Shown here piece after piece: positions 26,124-35,470 of a DNA stretch of 64,000 nt. The notes beneath the pieces are model-generated. The model saw nothing but the letters and a program-made list of their open reading frames with translations, was not told the origin of the DNA and did no database searches. The stretch covers positions 5,175 to 69,174 of the forward strand of contig JAZQDM010000100.1 of assembly GCA_045546775.1 (NCBI GenBank), given 5' to 3'. Each line of letters starts with the position of its first letter. Position 1 is the first letter of the stretch. Source of the stretch: RGIG3002 sp045546775 (GTDB taxonomy: Bacteria; Bacillota; Clostridia; Lachnospirales; Lachnospiraceae). The position numbers and the translations under genes are program-made.

Positions 26124-27479
26124 TTACTTTTCCGCTTTTCGGAATCTGGCAATAAAAAATCCGTCACTGTCCTGTTGCCCCGGTAAAAACTGCAAATAGC
26201 CTTGTTTTGTCGTCTCGCCGTGAAGTTCTTTTGGCAAATACGCATCCAGACTTTCCGGTTCAAACGGATAATTCTTTGTAATGTAAGATACCATATTCTC
26301 ATTTTCTTCCTTGTGGATGGTACAAGTGCTGTACAGTAACACACCACCCGGTTTTACATAGTTTGTAACCGTATCCACAATCTCTTTTTGTAACTTCGAA
26401 ACTTCTGTCAGACTTTCCGGACTTACCCGGTATTTGATATCCCTCTTTTTCCCCAGAATACCAAGTCCGGAGCAAGGCACATCTGCAAGTACAACGTCCG
26501 CTTTTTCCAGCATACTTTCATCCAAAACCGTAGCATCCCATACTTTTGTTGAGACATTGTCCGCGTGGAGTCTTTCTATATTTTGTCTGATAAGTTCCTC
26601 TTTTATGTCCGTCACATCTCTTGCTTCCACACTTCCGTTTTTTCCGGTCTTGGCAGCTGCATGCAAGCTTTTTCCGCCGGGAGCCGCACACACATCAAGC
26701 ACAAAATCGCCTTTTTGTATGCCTGCCGCCTCCACCGCCAGCATAGAACTTACATCCTGTATGGTGAATTTCCCCTGCACGAAATCTTCTACATTGGCAA
26801 AGCCTTCCACACCACTGACACGATATGCATAGGGCAAGTAACAATGTGCCTCCACTTCCTTTGCCTGTTCTTTCAGACGTTCCACGACAAGTTTTCTCTC
26901 TTCCACGGTAAGACGCTCATCCACCCTTATTGTAACCGGGTGAATTTCCAAAAGTGCTTTCAGCATAGTCTCACAAGTATCATATCCATATTCGTCCATC
27001 CACATCTGTACAAGCCACTCCGGAACCGAATAACGGACCGAAAGTGCTTTTACCGGTTCTTTTTTCGCATCCGGATACACAATCGTTTCTTTATTTCTGG
27101 CAATGTTTCGCAATACTCCATTTACAAAACCTTTCAAATTGTGAAATTTTCGCTTTGTTGCCAGCTTTACTGCTTCATTGCACACAGCACTGTCCGGAAT
27201 GCTCTCCATGTACAAAAGCTGGTATACACTCATACGAAGCAGATTGCGAATAAGCGGTTTCATTTTATTTACAGGAACTGTGGAATACGCATTCAACACA
27301 TAATCCATCTGAATAAGCCGTTCTACCGTACCTTCCGTAAGCCTTTTCATAAAAGCTTTATCCTGTCCGCTCATATAATTATACTTATCCAAAACCTGTC
27401 CTATCACTTTGTGACTGTATTGTTTTTGTGCTGTAATTTCCATCAGCATTTCCAATGCGATCTCGCGCGTATTTTCCAC
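26124..27479 (-). CDS. rsmB: 16S rRNA (cytosine(967)-C(5))-methyltransferase
   Basis: SAM-dependent m5C methyltransferase. The 451-residue protein begins at GTG (AGAGAGG upstream). An N-terminal NusB-like RNA-binding domain (about 1-140) precedes the catalytic Nop2/Sun domain with LDVCAAPGGKSLHAA, VLADVPCSGLGILGKK and LLYSTCTIHKEENE, the two active-site cysteines. It lies in the fmt-peptidase-rsmB-rlmN-prpC-prkC gene order common to Clostridia. Confidence 0.95.
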   Translation of the reverse strand: MENTREIALEMLMEITAQKQYSHKVIGQVLDKYNYMSGQDKAFMKRLTEGTVERLIQMDYVLNAYSTVPVNKMKPLIRNLLRMSVYQLLYMESIPDSAVCNEAVKLATKRKFHNLKGFVNGVLRNIARNKETIVYPDAKKEPVKALSVRYSVPEWLVQMWMDEYGYDTCETMLKALLEIHPVTIRVDERLTVEERKLVVERLKEQAKEVEAHCYLPYAYRVSGVEGFANVEDFVQGKFTIQDVSSMLAVEAAGIQKGDFVLDVCAAPGGKSLHAAAKTGKNGSVEARDVTDIKEELIRQNIERLHADNVSTKVWDATVLDESMLEKADVVLADVPCSGLGILGKKRDIKYRVSPESLTEVSKLQKEIVDTVTNYVKPGGVLLYSTCTIHKEENENMVSYITKNYPFEPESLDAYLPKELHGETTKQGYLQFLPGQQDSDGFFIARFRKAEK

Positions 27480-27494
27480 TGTTAAGTCCTCTCT

Positions 27495-28214
27495 TTAATC
27501 GTCTCTTCTGTTTCCAAACAAAAGCACAAGCCGAATCAATTGCAAAATAGAAGCGGCCGCTGCTGCCACATAAGTCATTGCTGCCGCGTTCAGCACTTTT
27601 TTGCATTTTTTATTTTCATCAAAATCCAAAATCTGATAATCCGTAAGCAACGCCAGCGCACGGCTGGATGCATTAAACTCTACCGGCAACGTAACAAGCT
27701 GGAACAACACCGAAGCTGCAAATAACCAGATTCCAAGTTCAATAAAAAACTGTCCAAAAAATGCACCAAGTAAAATAATCGGCACGCCAAACCGACACCC
27801 AAAATTGGCTACCGGCAAAATGGCATTTCTTATTTTGAGCGGCAAATATTCTTCGTTATGTTGAATTGCATGGCCACACTCATGCGCCGCTACTCCGATT
27901 GCCGCAATGGAAGCTGCATGATGGGTAGAATCCGACAAACGCAACACTTTATTTCTTGGGTCATAATGATCTTTCAAATGTCCCCCGACATGTTCAATTG
28001 TCACGTCATAAATTCCGTTTCTTTGCAACATTAACTCTGCCACTTGTGCTCCGGTCATATTTGTCTTGCTGCGCACTCTGTTATATTTTGAAAAAGCGCT
28101 GTTTACACTGGCACTTGCAAGCAGACAAACTATTGCTCCGATTACTACTAAAAAATAGGTCGGATCCCAGTAAAATCCGTAAAATCCATACATAACCCCA
28201 ACATTTCCCAACAT
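27495..28214 (-). CDS. yugP: Zinc-dependent membrane peptidase (YugP family)
   Basis: Putative neutral zinc metallopeptidase of the PF04298 family; natural substrate not known. The 239-residue protein has an N-terminal membrane segment (about 13-38), the zinc motif HECGHAIQH near residue 112, and two or three C-terminal hydrophobic segments (about 130-175 and 208-232). The AGGAGG ribosome-binding site is six bases before the ATG. It is sandwiched between fmt and rsmB, a conserved place for this family. Confidence 0.88.
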   Translation of the reverse strand: MLGNVGVMYGFYGFYWDPTYFLVVIGAIVCLLASASVNSAFSKYNRVRSKTNMTGAQVAELMLQRNGIYDVTIEHVGGHLKDHYDPRNKVLRLSDSTHHAASIAAIGVAAHECGHAIQHNEEYLPLKIRNAILPVANFGCRFGVPIILLGAFFGQFFIELGIWLFAASVLFQLVTLPVEFNASSRALALLTDYQILDFDENKKCKKVLNAAAMTYVAAAAASILQLIRLVLLFGNRRDD

Positions 28215-28245
28215 AAATATCCTCCTAATTCAGGCCTACATCCGT

Positions 28246-29172
28246 TTACAAAGAACAATCCACTTCCACTTTGTAGCCAAGCAGAAAATCTTTCACGGCC
28301 ATTCTCTTTTTCCCTTCCAACTGAACACTCTTTAATGCAAGCGCTCCATCTTTCGTATTCACAACGATGGTATCTTTTGTCACCTCAAGCACAACACCCG
28401 GATTTTTTGTCTCGTCACCGGCTGTAACATCGGCTTCCCATATTTTTAGTGTTTTCCCATGAAAGGAAGTATATGCACTGGGCCAGGAATTCAATCCGCG
28501 AATCAATCGTTCTATCGCAACAGCACTGTCACTCCAGTCAATCTTTCCAAGTGATTTTGTAAGGCGTCCTGCATAAGAGCTTTTTGCCTCATCCTGTTTT
28601 TCCGGTACAAGCTCTCCTGCTTCAATTTTAGGCAAAGCTTCCACAATGAGTTCCGCTCCGATTTGACTCAGTTTATCAAACAGACTCTCTCCCGTTTCCT
28701 TTTCCTCCAACACAACTGCTTTTTTCATCAGCATGTCTCCGGTATCGAGTCCTTCGTTCATCTGCATAATTGTGACGCCGGACTCTTTTTCTCCGTTGAT
28801 AACCGCCCATTGTATCGGTGCCGCTCCCCGGTATTTTGGCAAGAGTGATGCATGAATATTGACACATCCGAATTTGGGCATTTCCAAAATTTCTTTTGAC
28901 AAAATTTGACCGAAAGCAGCTACTACAAAAATATCCGCATCAAATGTACGCAATGTTTCCACCGCTTCCTGCTCTTTTACTTTTACCGGCTGAAAGACAG
29001 GAATGTTATGTTTTACCGCACATTCTTTCACCGGCGGAAACTGCATTTCTTTTCCGCGGCCCTTCGGCTTGTCCGGCTGTGTCACAACTCCAACAACCTG
29101 ATGTCCCGCCCGGATGATTGCTTCCAATGCTCCCACTGCAAAATCCGGCGTTCCCATGAACAATACTTTCAT
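28246..29172 (-). CDS. fmt: Methionyl-tRNA formyltransferase
   Basis: Formylates initiator Met-tRNA. The 308-residue protein begins MKVLFMGTPDFAVGALE and has the catalytic region VNIHASLLPKYRGAAPIQWAVINGE (interrupted reading: HASLLPKYRGAAPIQW) and GITIMQM-like VTIMQMNEGLDTGDM, followed by a C-terminal OB-like domain. It lies 9 bp after def, and AGGAGG precedes its start. The def-fmt pair is the usual functional couple. Confidence 0.96.
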   Translation of the reverse strand: MKVLFMGTPDFAVGALEAIIRAGHQVVGVVTQPDKPKGRGKEMQFPPVKECAVKHNIPVFQPVKVKEQEAVETLRTFDADIFVVAAFGQILSKEILEMPKFGCVNIHASLLPKYRGAAPIQWAVINGEKESGVTIMQMNEGLDTGDMLMKKAVVLEEKETGESLFDKLSQIGAELIVEALPKIEAGELVPEKQDEAKSSYAGRLTKSLGKIDWSDSAVAIERLIRGLNSWPSAYTSFHGKTLKIWEADVTAGDETKNPGVVLEVTKDTIVVNTKDGALALKSVQLEGKKRMAVKDFLLGYKVEVDCSL

Positions 29173-29181
29173 AATATCCTC

Positions 29182-29685
29182 CTACTCTTCGTCTTCCAAC
29201 TCCTCAAAATCTTCTTCGGTAAGTTCCGAATTGTTTACTAACGGTCCTTCTACTTTTTCCACATAAAGGTGTCCGTCCAAATGATCCAATTCATGACAGA
29301 TTGCTCTTGCAAGAAGCTCTGTTCCTTCAATTTCAAATTCTTCCATATTTTCATCAAGCGCCACCGCTTTGACATAGTTAGGGCGTGTCACTTTTCCGCT
29401 CTTTCCCGGAACAGAAAGGCAGCCTTCATAACCGGTCTGTTCTCCGTCAGATTCAATAATTCTTGGATTAATCATGACAATCGGGTCCTCACCGGTTACA
29501 TCAATCACCACAATTCTTTTTAAGATGCCGACTTGCGGTGCTGCCAAGCCAACGCCGCTTTCTTCGTACATCGTATCCAACATATCCTCAATAAGTTCCT
29601 GTACTCTCGGTGTCATTTCTTTTACTTCTTTGCACTTCTTTCCTAACACCTCATCGCCGATTTCTCTAATATTTCTGATTGCCAT
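29182..29685 (-). CDS. def: Peptide deformylase
   Basis: Metalloenzyme removing the formyl group from nascent chains. The 167-residue protein shows all three motifs: GVGLAAPQVG, EGCLSVPG and the metal-binding HELDHLDGHLY. The C-terminus is acidic (ELTEEDFEELEDEE). Coupled with fmt, which follows after 9 bp. Confidence 0.97.
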   Translation of the reverse strand: MAIRNIREIGDEVLGKKCKEVKEMTPRVQELIEDMLDTMYEESGVGLAAPQVGILKRIVVIDVTGEDPIVMINPRIIESDGEQTGYEGCLSVPGKSGKVTRPNYVKAVALDENMEEFEIEGTELLARAICHELDHLDGHLYVEKVEGPLVNNSELTEEDFEELEDEE

Positions 29686-29718
29686 TTCTCATTCCTCCAA
29701 AATTGTATTTTTCTAATT

Positions 29719-31947
29719 CTAAAATGCATTCATTGGGTCAAAATCAAATTGCACCATTTCATTTTTCAACTGCATTTGATTGATGTTTTGTTCCAATTCA
29801 TCTTTGATTGCCGTTAATATATCATATTGTGGGCTTTTTACATAAAAGACAAACCGGTAAATATCATTTATTTTACCAATGCCCGCTTTTGCCGGCCCGA
29901 TTACACAAGCCAACCGCTCTTGCTTCTTTGCACATGTTGCAAGATGCTCACACAAAGCTTCGCCTTTTTCTTCTTCCTTTGCCATCACCTGCACTGCCAT
30001 CATATGGGCTACCGGCGGATAGGAAAGCAAATCCCGATACCCAATCTCTGCCTCATAAAAAGCTTCGTAATCCTGCTGTGCCGCGTGCACAACACTATAA
30101 TGTTCCGGCTGGTATGTCTGTATCACAACTTCCCCTGCTTTTTGTCCGCGCCCGGCTCTTCCGGCTGCCTGCGTCAAAAGCTGAAAGGTTCTCTCACCGG
30201 CTCGATAGTCATTGGCAGAAAGTGACAAATCCGCGGCCAAAATTCCAACCAGTGTTACATCCGGAAAATCATGTCCTTTCACAATCATTTGCGTTCCTAC
30301 CAAAATATCGGCTTCTTTATTTGCAAAAGCAGACAAAATCTGCTCGTAGCTTTCCTTTTTTCTCGTTGTATCTGCATCCATGCGAAGCACTCTTGCTCCC
30401 GGAAACTCTTTGTGTACTTGTTCTTCCACCTGCTGCGTTCCGGCTTTAAAACCTAAAACGTATTTTGACCCGCAAGACGGGCATTTTGTTACCGCCGGTG
30501 TTTCATATCCGCAATAATGGCAAACCAACTTGCCGCCACGATGCTCTGACAACGAAACGTCACAATGCGGGCACTTCATGACAAGCCCGCAGGAACGGCA
30601 AGATACAAATCCGGCATAGCCTCTGCGGTTTAAAAACAACATAATTTGTTCCTTTGCCGCCAAACGTTCCGCAAGCAACTGCTTCAATTTTTCACTAAAA
30701 ATAGAACGGTTTCCGTTTTTTAATTCTTCCCGCAAGTCAACCGTATGCACATTCGGGAGTGTACCACCTGTCAACCGCTCTTTCAACGTAAACAGCCGGT
30801 ATTCTCCCGTAGTTGCCCGGTAATATGCTTCCAACGAAGGGGTGGCCGAACCGAGCACAACACACGCCCCATGCATTCTTGCTATTTCTACTGCCGTTTC
30901 CCTTGCGTGGTACTTTGGCATGGTCTCACTTTTATAACTGGTTTCATGTTCCTCGTCTATCACAATCATGCCCAGCTCTTGAAAGGGCGTAAACAGTGCA
31001 GAGCGGGGCCCGATAATAACATCAATCTCCCCTTTTTTTGCTCTCTCAAACTGGTCATATTTTTCCCCGCTTGAAAGAGTGGAATTCATGACAGAAACAC
31101 GGTCTCCGAAGCGTGTATAAAAACGCATCAGCGTCTGATACGTAAGGGCAATTTCCGGAATCAGGACAATGGAGGCCTTTCCCCGTTTTATCATCCCTTC
31201 AATCAGTTCCATATACACTTCCGTTTTTCCGCTGCCGGTAATTCCGTGAACCAAATATGTTTTTGGTGTTTTCCCATCAAACTCTGCAAGAACCGTATCC
31301 ACAATCTCCTGCTGTTTTTCGCTCAGTTGTTTCCGGTCTGTTTTCGCTTGCATATGTTTGACCGGATTGCGGTATACGTTTTCTGTTACTATTTCAATAA
31401 TTCCTTGTTTTTCCAAACTTTTTAACGTGGAAGAAGCAACGTTTAACTTTCCCGTCACGAGTTCATACGGCAAGCTCTCTGCACCAACGAGTTCCTCTAA
31501 TATACGCATTTTTGCAGTTTGTTTTTTTCGGGCAGCTTCTGCAAAATATTGTTGCGTCTCCACAGAGTCCACCAATCGCTTGATTGTTTTTTTCTCCAGG
31601 CTGCGGATTTCTTTTTTTACCGGCAACACCGTTTTGAGTGCCTGAATCATAGTCGAGCCATATGTCGTTTTCATCCACCAGGCAAGCTTAATCGCATTGG
31701 TCTGTACGGAAACACTTCCCTCTTCCCGCGCCAAAATTTCTTTCAATTTATCCACTGCATATTCCGCAGTATCCGTTATTTCAATCACATAACCTTTTCT
31801 CGGTTTATTCCCGGCTCCAAAAGGTACCTGTACACAATCGCCTACAGCAAGTGTCTCTTTTAAACTTTCCGGTATTTTATATTGAAACGGCCGATCCACT
31901 TTTTCATGGGAAATATCAACTATAATATTTGCATAGTTACCCTTCAA
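29719..31947 (-). CDS. priA: Primosomal protein N' (replication restart helicase PriA)
   Basis: Superfamily 2 DNA helicase for replication restart. The frame is open from 32016, but the typical N-terminus (KGNYANIIVDISHEKVDRPF) follows a TTG at 31947 with GAGGAA upstream, giving 742 residues; that start overlaps the murE end by 11 bp. Features are an N-terminal DNA-binding domain, Walker A GITGSGKTEVY, the DEAH-box variant IDEEH, zinc-binding cysteine pairs (CRSCGLVMKCPHC, CHYCG, CPSCG) and helicase motifs GTQMIVKGHDFPDV and TQAAGRAGRG. An ATG at 31998 is a less likely start. Confidence 0.92.
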   Translation of the reverse strand: MKGNYANIIVDISHEKVDRPFQYKIPESLKETLAVGDCVQVPFGAGNKPRKGYVIEITDTAEYAVDKLKEILAREEGSVSVQTNAIKLAWWMKTTYGSTMIQALKTVLPVKKEIRSLEKKTIKRLVDSVETQQYFAEAARKKQTAKMRILEELVGAESLPYELVTGKLNVASSTLKSLEKQGIIEIVTENVYRNPVKHMQAKTDRKQLSEKQQEIVDTVLAEFDGKTPKTYLVHGITGSGKTEVYMELIEGMIKRGKASIVLIPEIALTYQTLMRFYTRFGDRVSVMNSTLSSGEKYDQFERAKKGEIDVIIGPRSALFTPFQELGMIVIDEEHETSYKSETMPKYHARETAVEIARMHGACVVLGSATPSLEAYYRATTGEYRLFTLKERLTGGTLPNVHTVDLREELKNGNRSIFSEKLKQLLAERLAAKEQIMLFLNRRGYAGFVSCRSCGLVMKCPHCDVSLSEHRGGKLVCHYCGYETPAVTKCPSCGSKYVLGFKAGTQQVEEQVHKEFPGARVLRMDADTTRKKESYEQILSAFANKEADILVGTQMIVKGHDFPDVTLVGILAADLSLSANDYRAGERTFQLLTQAAGRAGRGQKAGEVVIQTYQPEHYSVVHAAQQDYEAFYEAEIGYRDLLSYPPVAHMMAVQVMAKEEEKGEALCEHLATCAKKQERLACVIGPAKAGIGKINDIYRFVFYVKSPQYDILTAIKDELEQNINQMQLKNEMVQFDFDPMNAF

Positions 31948-33418
31948 TGCCCATTCTTCCTCTTTCTTCCAAAATCTTTTGTATGAGTACCCGTTCATCC
32001 ATCGGATACACAACACCGTTCACTTCCTGATAGTCTTCATGCCCTTTTCCTGCCAGCACAATAATATCTCCCGGAAGTGCCTGTTCTATCGCATAGGCAA
32101 TGGCCTCTTTTCTGTCACAAATTGTAACATATTTTCCGGCTGTCTTTGCCATGCCCGTTTTAATATCGTCTATAATGGCCTGTGGTTCTTCAAATCGCGG
32201 ATTATCCGATGTGATAATAGTCAAATCTGCCAGATTTCCGCTTACTTCTCCCATCTCATATCGCCTTAACTTTGACCGGTTTCCGCCGCATCCAAACAAA
32301 CATACAAGCCTCTTTGGTTTGTATTCACGCAACGTCTGTAACAAGCTTTTCAAGCTCATCGCATTGTGCGCATAGTCGATGATTACAGTAAAATCATCGG
32401 ATACTTTCACAAGTTCTATCCGACCTCGCACTTTTGCGTTTTGAAGCGCTCTTTTCATGCCTTCTTCGGAAACACCAAAATGTGTACATACCGACATCGC
32501 GGCAAGAGCATTGTAAACACTAAACCGTCCCGGTGTGGGAATTTCCACCAAAAAATTCCGCTTCCCGGACACTTGAAAACGCACGCCGATTGTTCCTTCT
32601 TCCCGCACAAGCGTCAAATTGTCTGCACGCAGATCCGCCTTCGTTTGCAAAGCATATGTTTCCACCCTGCACGTGTGCCCCTTCGTTACTTCATCACAAT
32701 ATTTATCATCTGCATTGACAATTCCCACTTTGCATTGTTGAAACAGCATTGCTTTGCACTGCATATATTCTTCAAAACTGTCATGTTCATGGGGTCCGAT
32801 GTGATCCGGGCTCAAATTAGTAAAAATACCAATATCAAACACAACACCCTGTGTCCGATGCAGTTTCAAGCCTTGGGAAGAAACTTCCATCACAACCGCG
32901 TCCATTCCTGCATCAACCATTTCTTTAAAATATTGCTGCAACACATACGACTCCGGCGTTGTATTTTTGGACGAAATACGCTTTTGCCCGATTAACACTT
33001 CAATGGTACCGATTAGTCCGACTTTAAATCCGGCTTGTTCCAAAATGGACTTTATCATAAAAGTGGTTGTCGTTTTTCCTTTTGTCCCTGTCACACCTAT
33101 GATTTTTAATTTTTCTGCGGGATACCCAAAATAAGCTGCACTTATCCATGCCAACGCATATCGTGTATCCTCAACAAGAATCACGGTAACATGTGCCGGA
33201 ACCTTTACTTCTTTTGATACAACAAGTACTTTGGCGCCTTTTTCCACGGCTTCATTTGCAAACGAATGTCCATCGTATTTTGCACCAATCATACAAACAA
33301 AAAGACTGTCTTTTGTAATTTGTCTGGAATCGTATACTACATCCTTTATTGCTATATTTGTATTTCCTTGTATACAAGTATAGGGAATCTTCTGTAACAG
33401 TTCCGTCAAGGGAAACAT
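31937..33418 (-). CDS. murE: UDP-N-acetylmuramoyl-tripeptide synthetase (MurE)
   Basis: Adds the third stem-peptide residue to UDP-MurNAc-L-Ala-D-Glu. The 493-residue protein has the N-terminal uridine-binding domain, ATP loop GVTGTKGKTTTTF, the NLSPDHIGPHEHDSFEEY segment (TNLSPDHIG), and the C-terminal DNPR motif (in TSDNPRFEEP), which marks meso-diaminopimelate specificity in the family. It stands outside the dcw cluster, next to priA and recJ, with its own promoter. Confidence 0.94.
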   Translation of the reverse strand: MFPLTELLQKIPYTCIQGNTNIAIKDVVYDSRQITKDSLFVCMIGAKYDGHSFANEAVEKGAKVLVVSKEVKVPAHVTVILVEDTRYALAWISAAYFGYPAEKLKIIGVTGTKGKTTTTFMIKSILEQAGFKVGLIGTIEVLIGQKRISSKNTTPESYVLQQYFKEMVDAGMDAVVMEVSSQGLKLHRTQGVVFDIGIFTNLSPDHIGPHEHDSFEEYMQCKAMLFQQCKVGIVNADDKYCDEVTKGHTCRVETYALQTKADLRADNLTLVREEGTIGVRFQVSGKRNFLVEIPTPGRFSVYNALAAMSVCTHFGVSEEGMKRALQNAKVRGRIELVKVSDDFTVIIDYAHNAMSLKSLLQTLREYKPKRLVCLFGCGGNRSKLRRYEMGEVSGNLADLTIITSDNPRFEEPQAIIDDIKTGMAKTAGKYVTICDRKEAIAYAIEQALPGDIIVLAGKGHEDYQEVNGVVYPMDERVLIQKILEERGRMGIEG

Positions 33419-33486
33419 TTACATCGCTCCTTTCAAAGACAGTTCATACATTTGCACTATGTATGTACCTATTCATCCATTTCTTT

Positions 33487-33515
33487 AACATACCATAAAA
33501 ACGGCTTATTTTCAA
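33487..33515 (-). promoter_or_regulatory. Promoter of murE-priA-def-fmt run
   Basis: On the minus strand TTGAAA (33510-33515), 17 bases, TATGTT (33487-33492), about 70 bases before the murE ATG. Confidence 0.6.
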
Positions 33516-33714
33516 CTGCACGCAACCGTTTATCCCCGTACAAACAGACCATTTTTATTCTACTATTGTATGTTTCCCTGATTTTAGAAAGACTTCATAT
33601 TTGCAATCATTCTTTATAAATTTCTAACACTTTGAACACATTTTGAACACATTTTCCGCTTATAGTATGAATAGATAGTTGATTGAACTCACTATCTCCC
33701 CCCTCATAAGAAGC
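33516..33714. other. Intergenic stretch between murE promoter and recJ terminator
   Basis: The murE-recJ gap is about 330 bp. Apart from the murE promoter and the recJ terminator it holds a tandem direct repeat TTTGAACACAT (two copies, 33631-33652) and an imperfect GATAG...CTATC hairpin (33671-33693). No coding frame is seen. A small plus-strand transcript ending at the 33715-33743 hairpin is possible but has no clear promoter. Confidence 0.4.
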
Positions 33715-33743
33715 AGAACCCCCGGTCTCCCACCGGGGGTTCT
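33715..33743. terminator. Terminator downstream of recJ
   Basis: A perfect 12-bp stem (AGAACCCCCGGT with ACCGGGGGTTCT) and a CTCCC loop begin four bases after the recJ stop. The T-run is poor on both strands, slightly better on the plus strand (TTCTTGTCTATTT). Confidence 0.7.
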
Positions 33744-33746
33744 TGT

Positions 33747-35468
33747 CTATTTATAATTCTGTAGTACCAACTGTATACTCTTTCTTCCCATATATTCGTT
33801 GAAAGACGGATAATATGTAACAGCGATACTTTCCTTTTGTTTGTAAAACTCACTGAACTTGGCCACATCGCCAAAGTACATCATCTCATATACGGCCCCG
33901 TAGCCATCTCTGATTTTGTATTTGCCTACATTTTTGTTTTTTCCCAAAAGCAGTTCACTCAAAATCACTACATCTTTTTGCGCAAACACCGGCTTGCTGT
34001 TTGCCATTCCAAACGGCTCCAGCTTTTCCAATTCCTCCACAAACTCCTCTGTCACATAAGAAAACGGCAACGCTATATCAATGTGTACTTTTTCTTCAAA
34101 ATCTTCCTCTGAAAGTGTACACGATGCATTCAGTTTTTCACGCAACATATCGATATCTTCTTCCCGCATGGAAAGACCTGCTGCCATTTTATGACCGCCG
34201 AATTTTGTAAACATATCTTTGCACCGGCTTAGTGCCTCATACATATGATATGCTTCAATGGAACGTCCCGAACCTTTTACTTCCTCATCACCTCGCGTAA
34301 GAACCAACACCGGTTTTCCGTATTTTTCCCGCACACGTCCGGCAATAATACCGGCCAAACTCTCATGACAATCCGGCAAAAATATGACAAGTACTTTATC
34401 TTTTTTTAAATCCGTTGACTCGACAAGTTCAAACGCCTGTTCCACACCGGTCATAGTAAGCTCTTTTCGGGCATCGTTAAGTTCTTTTAAATCGTTGGCA
34501 GCTTTGATTGCCTCTGTCTCATCGTTCTCCAGCAATAACGCAAGGGCACGCGAAGCAGTATCCAACCGACCGGTGGCATTTAAACACGGTCCGAGTACAA
34601 AACCAATATGATAGGGGGATAATTTCTTGCCTTGCAATCCGGTTGCAAGCAACAATGCGCGAAGTCCCACATTTTGTGTTCGCTCCATGCTTCTTAATCC
34701 TTCCCGAACCAAAATACGGTTTTCATCCTGCAGCTCCATCACATCACCAATTGTGGCAAATGCTGCAAACTGTATTGCCTCTTCCAACACTCCGGCAAAA
34801 TCTTCTGTTTTCCCGCAATGTTCTGCCAAGGCTTCCACCACTTTATAGGCAACGACAGCACCGCATATTCCTTTAAAAGGATAGGTACAGTCTTCCTGCT
34901 TTGGATTGACGATTGCCTCTGCCGGCGGCAAAACATAAGATTTTTCTTCGCCTTCTTCCACAAACGGAACTTCATGATGGTCTGTCACAATAGTCCGAAG
35001 TCCCAATTGATTTCCATAAGCAATTTGCTCCGCCGCTGCAATCCCGTTGTCACATGTCACAATCAATTGTACACCGGACGACGCCGCTTCTTCCATCATG
35101 GAATCATTCAGTCCATAGCCATCTTTCACTCTATGCGGAATCGCTACATCCACATTTCCGCCCAACGCTCTTATTCCACACAGTAAAATAAAGGAAGAAC
35201 ATATACCATCAATGTCATAATCTCCGATTATCCTTATTTTTGTCCCATCCGCAATAGCCTCACGCAATAGCTCTACTGCCTTTTCCATGTCCTTTAATAA
35301 AAATGGATTATACAAATCACTGCGTGTTCCGTTCAGATATTTCTCAATCGCTTCCTCATCAACGATATCCCTGTTGCGGATTAACCGTGCCAAATAAGGA
35401 CTAATATGAAATTTTTTTGCAATCGCCTCAAAATCAGCTTTCTTTGCTGTAACAAACCACTGTGCCAT
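33747..35468 (-). CDS. recJ: Single-stranded-DNA-specific exonuclease RecJ
   Basis: 5'-3' ssDNA exonuclease for recombination and repair. From the ATG at 35468 it has 573 residues, the family length; the longer frame to 35555 runs into secDF. DHH-superfamily motifs are IIGDYDIDGICS (D83, D85), VTCDNGI, TDHHEVP, and later LNATGRL and GRSIEAYHMYEAL with KFGGHKMAAGLS of the DHHA1 domain, followed by an OB fold. It starts just past the secDF stop. Confidence 0.93.
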   Translation of the reverse strand: MAQWFVTAKKADFEAIAKKFHISPYLARLIRNRDIVDEEAIEKYLNGTRSDLYNPFLLKDMEKAVELLREAIADGTKIRIIGDYDIDGICSSFILLCGIRALGGNVDVAIPHRVKDGYGLNDSMMEEAASSGVQLIVTCDNGIAAAEQIAYGNQLGLRTIVTDHHEVPFVEEGEEKSYVLPPAEAIVNPKQEDCTYPFKGICGAVVAYKVVEALAEHCGKTEDFAGVLEEAIQFAAFATIGDVMELQDENRILVREGLRSMERTQNVGLRALLLATGLQGKKLSPYHIGFVLGPCLNATGRLDTASRALALLLENDETEAIKAANDLKELNDARKELTMTGVEQAFELVESTDLKKDKVLVIFLPDCHESLAGIIAGRVREKYGKPVLVLTRGDEEVKGSGRSIEAYHMYEALSRCKDMFTKFGGHKMAAGLSMREEDIDMLREKLNASCTLSEEDFEEKVHIDIALPFSYVTEEFVEELEKLEPFGMANSKPVFAQKDVVILSELLLGKNKNVGKYKIRDGYGAVYEMMYFGDVAKFSEFYKQKESIAVTYYPSFNEYMGRKSIQLVLQNYK

Positions 35469-35470
35469 AA

